A stretch of DNA of 64,000 nucleotides, taken from contig JAKGHH010000002.1 of the NCBI GenBank assembly GCA_022828595.1, forward strand, positions 86,706,076-86,770,075, in the 5' to 3' direction. Of the stretch, positions 54,801 to 64,000 are shown piece after piece (the first letter of the stretch is position 1; every line of letters starts with the position of its first letter). The position numbers and the translations under genes were made by a program. This stretch comes from Nelumbo lutea. Lineage: Eukaryota > Streptophyta > Magnoliopsida > Proteales > Nelumbonaceae. The notes below the pieces were generated by a model. The model was not told where the DNA came from and made no database searches. It was given only the letters and a program-made list of their open reading frames with translations.

Positions 54801-56416
54801 CAGGTTCAAGTCTTGAACCAAATTAGAACAGATATGAATCTGCACAAATAGGCAGAAGGCGTTCTACCCAATTTGTAAAGTTAGCATTTTTTTCTGGGAA
54901 TTAGTTCCTAGATTATGGGCAGATGATCTGGAAAATAAATCTTTATTATTCTTTGAAATTTTTGTTCTGTGAATTTTTCTTGAGTTTTTGGGCTGCACAT
55001 GTGATGGAGATCAAATCTTTATGGTGCCAATATTGGCACACCCTACGATTTCTCTTCTATTCAATTCTGGTTTGTAAATAATTTTTTTTTAGACAATTTG
55101 TATAGGAATTTGATCTGATGTAATAATAGAAAAATTAGGTTTCTCTATTCTATTTCCATCTGGAGATCGCAGAAACAAGTTCTACGATCTACAATTTTAA
55201 AGATATCAATTCTGCAAACTACGATTAACTATTCTTTGCAGGTTTGTAGGATATCCAAAAAAATCACAGTGTAGCCCTCTGATTTTAGTTTCTTGATAAT
55301 TTGATTATCTTCAATTAATTTATTTTCAGATCACTATTCTTGAATTAAATCTTGAAATGGACACCAAAACTTGGGCCGATTTACACCAGATTTGGTCCAA
55401 ATTGGTTGGACCAAATTGTTGGTTCGATGGGGTTGGTTTTTTCTAGCCCTAATTTGATTCAGGCCAGAGAGTTGATGGTCCACTTCAAGTTTTAATTCAG
55501 CCCACCTCTGTAAAACCTAAATTTATTATGATAAAACCGAATCAGCCCTAATTTAGCTACATGGGCCAAACTGCTTTTTGCAGTACAACCCATGTACCTA
55601 GATAATGTTATATGATAACATTATGGACTCTGTTGTGATGATACTGATTTAATCTAATTACTTAAGGGTTTTATAGATATTTTAATTGATTGGATCAATT
55701 TATGCATGTGATGTACGTGGACCATAAGTACTTGGCCCATGATTATTTCGATAATGGCTAATTCGCACACAATGGATGAATGCACATCATTGCCATGGTG
55801 TCCATAAGATCATTGGATGATCTTCCGGTTTGGTGGGACCCACATCAACTTCCTCCCAAAGAGGAACCATGCGGAACCCTAGCCGTTTAGGGCCCATTTA
55901 AATATGACTTTGAGAAAGTCAGTGGGAGCCACTTTGGTTTGACCTAAATAAAACTAAGGTGTAATATTTCATTTTCTCCACTAAAATATGAGTGCAGTGA
56001 TAGGGAGATTCATATGATGAACTCTCTAAAGGCCTTCCATCATTAACATGAAGATGGGTCCTTCAGTAATGAGGAGAAGCACCATAAAATTGGTCTATCC
56101 ATTTGCTACTGAATCTGTTGGATTGTTTCATAAGATGATAGAGGCGTCATAGACTGATGTGGGAGGGGCCTATCCTAAAATGAAAGACTCTCTTACAGTA
56201 GCTTAGCATTCATGAATACGATGGGTAAGCACTAACTAGATAGAAAAGTTTAACCTAAAATGGCAATGAATCTTTTCTGACAGAGGCCAAAGGGGAAGCT
56301 CATGAGATGAGTGGATGTGATCCTTCACAAAAGGTAGTGGGGCTGAAACAGTTGGCTCCATGCACCATATGTGGTTTCCCACATTTCTTGAGACAGTTCG
56401 CAGTCTCCGTCATTGA
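54801..56416 (+). other. Element E leader
   Basis: This non-coding leader of about 1.6 kb has blocks in common with F (58354-59770) and A1. They include 'agaaagtcagtgggagcc' (about 55913) and 'gatagggagattcatatgat' (about 56000). It carries a longer insert than A1 around 55140-55860. Confidence 0.7.
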
Positions 56417-58340
56417 TGTACTTTTGTTATTTAGTGGAAATAAATTAAAGTGCATGTTTGATTCATATTGTTTGGTATAATTCTATGTAAGACCCTAAAA
56501 CTAGACACTTATAGAAACTTGTGTTAGTTTTAAATGTTCACAGCCATTGGATAAGTCTGGGGAGATTTATCCTACCAAGGCTGATACTGATGTGCCACCA
56601 AGTGTTGGGATGGCTTGTTTCGGCCATCAGGGTAAGACCCAAGGCACATTTAGTATTGGATTGCTTGAACCCTTGAACTGGACCAGATTTTTAGTATTGC
56701 CCTAGACCTTGGAGACAGATGGGCAAAACTGGAAAGTTACACCTGACCCCTAGACTCGATTATGACACATCACTAGGTGTCAGATCGGGCTGTCTTTGAT
56801 GTGTCAATCAGTGAGATCCTTGGTGGGGGTCAAAACCTGGACATGTTGGGGCAGTTTGAGAATTCATCTGAGTGAGTGGTCATAGTGACAGGATCAGCCC
56901 CTTTGTCGAACAATGGTAATGATCGGGAATGCACTCTCTCTGATGGAAACCAAACTGCCAGCAATTGATTTCAATCATTGGAATTTTGTTTTGCAAAACT
57001 AATATATATATATATATATATATGTATGTATATATATGGTTTCAAAAGATTTGCAAAAGGTTTTAATTCCCGGGATCCATGTGAGTAGAGAGTGCGGCAT
57101 TGTTCCTTGTAGCCGAGAAAGAGGTCTTCTCTTGTCGGGCAGTGTTTGATCATTAAGGGCTGAGAGGTTAAGTGTAAGACCATTTAGGATAATACCTGAT
57201 GGGCTAATCTTGCAACTGCCCATAGTCCCTGGGTTTTTATAATATGGCTTGGCCCAGGGACCACTTAATGTAAGTGTTGGGCCCATAGGGTCCATGTGAT
57301 GGGCTCAAGGAGGTCACGGAGTCTTTCAGTGAATTCGGCTGGGCCTTGTAATAAAGGCTGGGCCGAACCCATGTGGCTGGTGTGTAGATCAATGCTTGGG
57401 TCCCATGCCATACAAAGAAGCCCAACTGGGCAGCAGATTGGAAACTAATTAAACACTAAACACTTAATGGGCCAAAAGTCCATTTCGAACTAGGCTGATA
57501 TGATCACCTGTTCATGGGGCGAATCTGAGATTAATGTTAGTAAAAGGATTGGGTCTTTAACCTTATCCACTCTAAGAGACCAAATTCAAATTAGATTTGA
57601 ATCTGGTAACCTCCTGATAAGATCAAGAGTTAACTAACTTAATCTGCAGATAGGATTAAGATTAACCCCTATCCAAATACTAATTTGGATTGAGATAACT
57701 CCCAAAATATTGGGAGGTTTCTTAATCAAGAAGAAAGAGGAGAAAACCCTAGCAGAAACACCAGATTTCGAACTAGGGGTTTGAGTAAGCAAGAAACACA
57801 TCCCGCAATTTGAGATCAGATCTCTCACAGACTCCAGAGAGAAGAGACAGTTCTGCCCTCTTCGTTCCTGGACTTCTCCTCCTTCAGCCGCCACCACTCC
57901 CTATTGGAAGATTGGATCTTTGCAGCAACAGGAAGTCAAGAAATCAGTTCTTCACAACAGTTTTGCAAGAAAGACAAAAGGATTCGGTGTTCAAGGTTTT
58001 TAGATGGTTCTTGTGAAGAATCCAGTGTGTAGGACGCACCCTGCTGGTTCCGTTCCATCCACAACTGTGTCATCTTCAGCAGGAGCAGATCTTGGTTTCT
58101 TCTTTGGGCATGAACACCAACTTTGGGAGATATTATTTCTCCGGATCTGGTATAATCCTTCCTGTTTCCTTTTGGTTCAGATCTGGTTTGTTTATGGTTC
58201 AAGTAGGATCCTTGAATAATGTATTCTAAATTTAGGGAATATGATTCCCAGTTGGAAGAAGGTAGGAAATTTTTTTTGAAATTCGCCCCCTATTCTGCAC
58301 CCTTCATGGCGTCCATTAGATGGATCCTACCATTCTTTCA
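56413..58340 (+). mobile_element. Element F 5' LTR, left end missing
   Basis: It begins at 'ttgatgtactttt', equivalent to 63816 in the 3' LTR, so 38 terminal bases are lost. It ends CTTTCA at 58340. It keeps 142 bases (56450-56591) that the 3' LTR lacks. No clear TATA box: the region before 'agaaagaggagaaaacccta' (57735) has none of the TATAAA forms of the other LTRs. Confidence 0.85.
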
Positions 58341-58341
58341 G

Positions 58342-58353
58342 TGGTATTAAAGC
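58342..58353 (+). promoter_or_regulatory. Element F primer-binding site
   Basis: TGGTATTAAAGC, one base after the LTR, matches the initiator-Met site in 10 of 12 positions. Both differences (C to T, G to A) fit deamination. Confidence 0.75.
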
Positions 58354-59899
58354 CACAAGTTCGAATCTTGAACCAAAAGAAAATCAGTTCTGACCCTGCG
58401 CAGATGGACAAAAGATGTTCTGCCAAGATCTGCGCAGATTGCTTTCTTTTATTTTTCAAGAAATGATTTCTTGTTAAGGATGTTTGATCTGAAATTAATT
58501 TTGTTAAATCCAAAAATTTATTTAGAATTGTTCTTTATTTATTTTTGATTTAATGGATTGATCAAACCTGGAGATCGCAGTGCAGTTTTGGCGCAGATGG
58601 TCTGCGCACCCTTATTCATTTATTTTATTCAATTCGGTCTGTAAATAATTTTTTTTTTATTTTTCTAGACTGAATGTATAGGATTTGATTAAGAATGTAA
58701 TTAGTTAATAGAAATAGGATTCTTGTTTTTTATTTATTTTCTTGATTAAAGAAGAAGGAAGAAGATGGCGGTGCTCGAGATTTGCAGATGGAGAAATCGC
58801 ATACTGCGATTTACAGTTTATGAAACTATAACTTTTGTGATTAACCTCTGTTTTGCAGGTGATACGAACAATCCATATTTGATTTGTGATTGTCTAAAAT
58901 TGAAATTATTAATTTCAGATCACTCTTGAATTAATTCTTGAATTGAAAATCAGTTTTGGACCATTTCGGACTAGATTGGACCAAAACTGTTTGGACCGAA
59001 TCTGAGATTCGAAGGGGGTTGTTTTTCAGTCCATATTTCTCACACTAGTTATTCCAAATCTGATGTTCAATTACAGGGGTTAATTCAGCCCAACTGTAAA
59101 GCCCAGTTTTAAAGGGTTAAAACTACAAAAGCCCATTATTGTGAGAAAAGGTGTATGGGCCGAACTGCTAACTGCTATTCAGCCCATACACCTAATAGAC
59201 ATTAATTGTTAATGCTTTAGGTTTTGGCGCAGTTAGTCGATTGAGGCCCACCAGAAATCTAACTTTATGAAAGTCAGTGGGAGCCACTTTGGTTTGACCT
59301 AAATTAGAAATAGGACGTAATTTTGTTCCCTCTAGCAAATATGAATGCATGTGATAGGGAGATATGATGGACTCTCTAAAGGCCTTCCGTCATTAGCACA
59401 ATGATGGGTCCATCAATAATGAGGAAATGCACCATAAAATTGGGTTATCCATTTGCTGTTGGATCTGTTAGAGTGTTTCATTAGATGATAGGAGCGTCAT
59501 AGACCGATGTGGGAGGGGCTTCACCAGAAAATGGGAACTCTCTCACAGTACCTTGGCGTAACTTGAATATGATGGGTGTGCACTCACTGGACAAAAAGGT
59601 TTACCTGAAAATGACTCTGAACCTTGTTTGACAGAGGACAAAGAAAAACTCATATGATGAGTGGATATGATCCTTCACAGAAAGGTGGTGGGGTTATGCA
59701 GCTGAAACAGTTGGCTTCACGCACCCTATGTGATTTCCCACATTTCCAGAGACATTCTGTCGTCTCCATCACTGAGAAGGGAGGGAAAATCTCAGAGATG
59801 AATAAATGGGAATGGAACATAGATTAAAAGCCATATCTATGTAGGTAACATGAATCAAACTAAGGATGTGGACTAACGTTTTTGCTGTTTTATCAAAAA
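58354..59899 (+). other. Element F leader
   Basis: A leader of about 1.55 kb without a useful frame. The last third is conserved with A1 and E. The block 'actcatatgatgagtggata' then 'tgatccttcacag' (about 59648-59680) is nearly identical in A1 (12292-12323). Confidence 0.65.
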
Positions 59900-60720
59900 A
59901 TGACAAACGATCAATTTGCAAAGCTTCTAGACGATAACAAGTTTAAGGGCCCAAACTATGCCGACTGGTACAAAAATCTTATGCTGGTCCTAACTTATGA
60001 AAAGTTAGATAAGGTGGTGAAAAATCCTGCCCCGGAATGTCCGGGTGATAGAGCTTCTGAGGCCCGTAGGAGGGACTATCAAGATTGGGAGGATAAGAAC
60101 TGCCTAGCCCGCTGCTTTGTCATTGCCTCATTAGACAACTCAATACAGAGGCAGTTTGATCAGATCGAACTAGCCAATGACATATTGGGCATTCTAAGAA
60201 CAATGTATGAAGAGCAGAACTGTTCTACTCGACAGATGGTCTTGAAATTGTTCATGACCGCGTAGATGTCCAAGGGGCAGAAAGTGCATGACCATTGTCT
60301 TCGGATGATGGGCTACATTAACGAACTCGAAGCTCTTGGATCCAGGCTAGATCTTGGCACGCAAGTGGGTGCCATCCTAAATTCTTTGCCCTCTTCCTTC
60401 AATGCATTCACAATGAACTACAACATGAATAAGCTGAATGTCAGCGTCCAGGAACTTAGCAATATGTTGTAGAGGGCCGAGGATCTACTTAAGAAGGATG
60501 AGCCTGTGGTTATGCTTGCTGAAGCTAACAAATCGGGCAAAAAAAGAGAAAGGCAAAGAAGCCCCAGAAGAAAGCTGCCAAACCTAAGAAGCAGAAGAAG
60601 AACAAAGCATCTGATGTCTGTCACTTCTGCAAGCAGACCGGCCACTGGAAGAGGAACTGTCCTGCCTACCTGGAATCTAAGAAATGTAACGTCAAAACTT
60701 GTGTCATAGAAACTAATATG
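59900..60720 (+). pseudogene. Element F gag
   Basis: The start at ATG 59900 is supported by A1 and reads MTNDQFAKLLDDNKFKGPNY. It is open for 121 codons to a TAG at 60263, then in frame again (60266-60472: HDHCLRMMGYINELEALGSR) to a TAG at 60470 (CAG in origin; A1 has CAA). The Lys/Arg-rich stretch then needs a shift to reach the zinc knuckle CHFCKQTGHWKRNC at 60619-60660, where all four ligands are kept. Gag builds the particle and binds RNA. Three lesions make it non-functional, though the parts are well preserved. Confidence 0.85.
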
Positions 60721-61224
60721 TTAGTTACTTCTTTTTCCTGGTGTGTTGACTCTAGGGCATCAATTCATGCGTGTAACTCACTGTAGGGGTTCAAAGTTAG
60801 CAGAAGATTGAGTAATGGCGAAGTGACACTATTCTTGGGAACAACTGCAAGTGTTGCCGATGCGGCAATAGGAACCATAGATTTTGTATTTAGAGATGGA
60901 GTGCTTGTACTTAAAGATTGTCTTTATGTACAAAACATGAAAAGAAATTTAATTTCTATTTCTAAGCTGTGTGCTGATGGATATATTGTTTACTTTAGAA
61001 ATATGATTACTATTAAATGAAATAACAAATTCATCGCATGCGGGGAACTGGAGAACGGTCTCTATGTTCCACATCCTTCTTCAGAAACTAACTTAACCGA
61101 AACTATGCCAGTCAAAAATCCCAAGAAAAGGAATCGTTATACAGTAAATTCCACGTGCCTCTAGCATTTTCGACTTGGCCATATCGGTGTTGACCGAATC
61201 ACAAGACTGGTAAAGGATGGTCCT
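60721..61224 (+). pseudogene. Element F protease and integrase zinc domain
   Basis: The protease site reads CVDSRAS, so Asp-Ser-Gly has become Asp-Ser-Arg. A TAG at 60784-60786 follows, shared with A1. 60808-61020 is open (LKDCLYVQNMKRNLISISKL). The zinc-binding domain begins at about 61163 with [14 protein letters not shown]; the Trp before the first His is now TAG. Cys-x-x-Cys (CEPC) follows at about 61260. Confidence 0.75.
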
Positions 61225-62289
61225 TTGGATTTTCTAACCGTAGAAAATCTTCCCACTTGTGAGCCTTGCCTTCAAGGTAAGATCACTAAGCGGCCATTTG
61301 ACGGTAAGCCTGAAAGATCTAGAGGCACACTTGACCTAATACATACTGATGTATGTGGTCCCCTGAGTATTAGGACACGGAATCAACACGTGTACTTCAT
61401 CACCTTTACAGATGATTTTTCACGATATGGTTACGTGTACCTAATGAGACACAAGTCTGAATCCTTTGAAAAGTTCAAAGAGTTTAGACAGGAAGTCGAG
61501 AAACAGTTAGGGAGAGAAGTTAAGACCCTTCGATCGGATCAAGGTGGTGAGTATCTCTCTGACGAATTCAGGGACTACTTAAAGGACAATGGAATAGTGT
61601 CACAACTAGCTCCTCCTGCCACACCACAACTCAACGGTGTTTCAGAGAGGAGGAATAGGACCTTGTTGGACATGGTCCAGTCACTTCTCGTATGCTCAGA
61701 ATTACCCACATCCTTTTGGGGATATGCATTAGAGACTGCTATCTGCGTGCTGAATCATGTTCCAACCAAATCAGTTCCGAAAACTCCATATGAACTATGG
61801 ACCAGAAGGAAGCCAAGTGTGAGACACTTGAAGATTTGGGGTTGTCCTGCACATGTTAAAAGAACAAGGGTAGACAAGTTGGAATCCAAAACCAGTCGTT
61901 GCCTATTTATAGGCTACCCAAAGGATTCAGTGGGTTATCTATTCTATGACCCAAGTGAGCAGAAAGTGTTCTACAGTCGAAACACCCAATTCATAGAATC
62001 CGAATACATCATGGACACTCACCGTCAGGAAATAGTTCTTGATGAGGAGAGCTCAGGAGTAGTGGGAGATGTCCCACAAGTTCCAGGTAGTGACCAACCT
62101 AGAAGGTCCACCCGGGTATCCAGACCACCAATCCGATATGGTTATGACCAGGATACCTATCTGGTGGAAGCCTTGACTAGTGAAGAGGATCCTGTGACTT
62201 ACGCGGAAGCTATGTTAGACATAGATTCCCAGAAGTGGGTGGAGGCCATGAGAGCTGATATGGACTCGATGGAGACCAATGGAGTCTAG
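61225..62289 (+). CDS. Element F integrase (open, 354 codons)
   Basis: This open frame covers the last zinc ligands (CEPCLQGK), the catalytic core with the three acidic residues in [22 protein letters not shown] and [10 protein letters not shown], then the C-terminal part ([14 protein letters not shown]) and the acidic linker ([17 protein letters not shown]) before RT. The Met at 61225 is internal; the protein would be cut from Gag-Pol. The frame ends at a TAG replacing Trp just after METNGV. Integrase inserts the DNA copy into the chromosome. All catalytic residues are kept, unlike the A2 copies. It has no separate promoter that I can see. Confidence 0.85.
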   Translation: MDFLTVENLPTCEPCLQGKITKRPFDGKPERSRGTLDLIHTDVCGPLSIRTRNQHVYFITFTDDFSRYGYVYLMRHKSESFEKFKEFRQEVEKQLGREVKTLRSDQGGEYLSDEFRDYLKDNGIVSQLAPPATPQLNGVSERRNRTLLDMVQSLLVCSELPTSFWGYALETAICVLNHVPTKSVPKTPYELWTRRKPSVRHLKIWGCPAHVKRTRVDKLESKTSRCLFIGYPKDSVGYLFYDPSEQKVFYSRNTQFIESEYIMDTHRQEIVLDEESSGVVGDVPQVPGSDQPRRSTRVSRPPIRYGYDQDTYLVEALTSEEDPVTYAEAMLDIDSQKWVEAMRADMDSMETNGV

Positions 62290-63767
62290 ACTAATTGATT
62301 CGCCCTCTGGGGTAAAAGCAATTCGTTGCAAATGGATCTACAAGAGGAAGAAGGGCCCCAATGGTAGGATTGAGACCTACAATGCTCGCTTGGTGGCGAA
62401 AGGGTATACTCAGAAAGAAGGCATCGATTATGAGGAAAATTTTTCGCCCGTGGCCATGCTTAAATCCATTAGGATCCTGCTAGCTGTAGCAGCATACCAT
62501 AACTATGAGATTTGGCAAATGGATGTCAAAACCGCATTCCTGAATGGAGATCTTAGTGAAGATATCTACATGCAGCAGCCGCAAGGCTTCATTGCTGCTG
62601 GTCAGGAACACATGGTATGTAAACTCAATAGATCCATATATGGACTTAAGCAGGCTTCTAGGAGTTGGAACATCCGTTTTGATTCTGTCGTCAAAACGTT
62701 TGACTTTGAGCAGAATCTGGATGAGCCCTGTGTTTACAGGAAGCCCAGTGGGGATAAGATTACCTTTTTGGTATTGTACGTGGACGATATCCTACTAATT
62801 GGGAATGATGTAGAAATGTTGACTTCGGTCAAGGTATGACTATCACAGCAGTTCTCCATGAAAGATCTTGGAGAAGCTTCATACATATTGGGTCTTCGAC
62901 TCTATAGAGATAGATCGAAGCAGATAATTGGATTATCCCAGACTACTTACATTGACAAAATTGTCAAAAGGTACAGCATGGAAAACTCCAAGAAAGGAAA
63001 TGTTCCTTTCAGACATGGAGTAACTCTCTCCAAGAAGATGTCTCCCAAGACTTCTGAGGAGATTGAGGGCATGAGAGACGTTCCCTATGCCTTAGCCGTA
63101 GGGAGCATCATGTATGCCATGCTGTGCACTTGCCTGGACATAGCTCAGGTAGTGAGTATGGTAAGCAGATTCCAGGCTAACCCAGGGCAGGAGCATTGGA
63201 CTACTGTAAAGAACATACTTAAATACCTTCGAAGGACAAAAGAGTTTTGTCTGGTATTCGATGGTGGTTCACTACAAGTTCTGGGGTATACCGATGCTGA
63301 TTTCCAGTCGGATCCAGATGATAGAAAGTTTACATCTGGGTATGTTTTCATGATAGGATCGTGTGTTGTTTGATGAAAAAGCAGCAAATAGGGGTCCACT
63401 GCAGACTCCACAACCGAGGCTGAGTACATTGCCACAAGTGAAGCTGCCAAGGAAGCCGTGTGGATGAAGAAATTCATACACGAATTGGGAGTGATTCCGT
63501 CCATCACATCACCCATCCCGTTGTTGTGTGACAACAATGGAGCGATCGCCCAGGCTAAAGAGCCTCGGGCCCACTCGAAGTCAAAGCACATCGAGAGGAA
63601 ATACCATGTACTATGGGAGATCGTTGGTAGAGGGGACGTCCTAATTTAGAAGGTAGCAATAGCGGATAATGTGGCAGACCCATTGACTAAGCCATTGACA
63701 CAGAAGGTGTTTGAGAAACATGTGGAAAGTATGGGACTCCGGCTTGTACTAGATTGGACCTAAGTGC
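62286..63767 (+). pseudogene. Element F reverse transcriptase and RNase H
   Basis: RT: 62290-62839 is open, from SGVKAIRCKWIYKRKKG through WQMDVKTAFLNGDL, YGLKQASRSWN and the active site LYVDDILLIG (about 62775). A TGA replaces Trp at 62837. RNase H: 62858-63373 (GYTDADFQSDPDDRKF) ends at two TGA/TAG-type lesions where relatives read ICWKSSKRGSTAD. It is then open again at 63458-63649 (EAVWMKKFIHELG, LLCDNNGAIAQAKE). The region ends ADPLTKPLTQKVFEKHVESM and a stop just before the polypurine tract. The acidic active-site residues I can place are present. Confidence 0.85.
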
Positions 63768-63777
63768 AAGTGGGAGC
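63768..63777 (+). promoter_or_regulatory. Element F polypurine tract
   Basis: AAGTGGGAGC directly precedes TGTTAGACAA of the 3' LTR. A2 has the similar AAATGGGAG(C). Confidence 0.85.
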
Positions 63778-64000
63778 TGTTAGACAATGTTGTATGCCCT
63801 TAGCTTCAATCGGATTTGATGTACTTTTGTTATTTAGTGGAAATAAATTAAAGTGCCACCAAATGTTGGGATGGCTTGTTTCGGCCATCAGGGTAAGACC
63901 CAAGGCACATGCAGTATGGGATTGCTTGAACCCTTGAACCAAACCAGATTTCCAGTATTGCCCTAGACCTTGGAGATAGATGGGCAAAATTGGAAAGTTA
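63778..64000 (+). mobile_element. Element F 3' LTR (start only)
   Basis: It starts TGTTAGACAA and continues past the window. Compared with the 5' LTR, 142 bases are missing at 63853-63856, where GTGC marks both ends of the deletion in the 5' copy (56450-56453 and 56592-56595). Confidence 0.85.

Larger units (their letters stand above)
52836..56416 (+). mobile_element. Copia element E: LTR plus leader only
   Basis: A group-A LTR (52836-54787) is followed by a primer site (54789-54800) and a leader that matches A1 and F. The leader ends at 56413-56416 (TTGA), where element F begins. The gag and pol of E are not in the window, or were lost in the event that made the join. Confidence 0.8.
56413..64000 (+). 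mobile_element. Copia element F, nearly complete
   Basis: This is the best-preserved group-A element: 5' LTR (56413-58340, missing its first 38 bases), primer site, leader, gag (59900), protease, integrase, RT, RNase H, polypurine tract (63768-63777) and 3' LTR from 63778, which runs off the window. No target duplication can be checked because the left end is deleted and the right end is outside. Most broken codons are C-to-T or G-to-A changes. Confidence 0.88.

Noticed and set aside
56413..58340. Element F 5' LTR as an independent solo LTR
   Set aside because: It is followed by a primer site, leader and gag of the same group, so it belongs to F.

Overview
The window looks like nuclear DNA of a flowering plant (angiosperm). 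It is a graveyard of nested Ty1/copia LTR retrotransposons with smaller DNA-transposon relics between them. The evidence for a plant is copia Gag-Pol proteins of plant type, initiator-Met-tRNA primer sites, a broken plant mobile domain (PMD) gene, and hAT-like and other TIR elements typical of plants. I cannot name the species. I found no rRNA, tRNA, CRISPR or prokaryotic operon. Only one short reading frame (36947-37384, minus) looks like a host gene.

Layout. 1-120 is an LTR scrap. 121-15433 is copia element A1 (plus), whose 5' LTR was split by element A2 (minus, 1559-11084, target duplication GTCTT). A2 has the odd structure partial LTR, pol, partial LTR, pol, full LTR. 15434-26850 is an old locus carrying a PMD pseudogene and unrecognised minus-strand ORFs, interrupted by copia element B1 (minus, 17838-23874, duplication AGCAA). 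27818-29716 is a solo LTR (C1). 31167-35365 is a decayed copia copy (D) holding another solo LTR (C2, 32418-34346). 36066-36915 is a TIR element filled with two tandem arrays. 36947-38120 is the possible host gene. 38900-41398 holds MITE-like repeats and solo LTR B3. 41500-49305 is a pair of long inverted repeats, the left one split by copia element B2 (minus, 41754-47737). Between and beside them lie an hAT-like MITE and a MITE inside a MITE. 50350-52380 is a Ty3/gypsy relic. 52836-56416 is the LTR and leader of element E, joined by microhomology to element F (56413 to the window end).

Two copia groups dominate. Group A (A1, A2, C1, C2, D, E, F) has LTRs of about 1.9 kb, a canonical TGGTATCAGAGC-type primer site one base after the LTR, and a long untranslated leader. 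Group B (B1, B2, B3) has LTRs of about 0.7-0.84 kb and only 21 bases between LTR and gag ATG. It has no tRNA-type primer site. Instead those 21 bases contain a 14-base block complementary to the element's own U5/R region, placed exactly where a primer site belongs. It is kept in two independent insertions, with G-U pairs where it differs. I read this as a candidate self-priming copia element, and it is the most interesting signal in the window.

No element is fully coding-competent. B1 keeps the best reverse transcriptase/RNase H frame (425 codons) and F the best integrase frame (354 codons). Most broken codons in F are C-to-T or G-to-A changes, as expected from methylated DNA. All homology calls are from reading translated motifs by eye; no database was searched.
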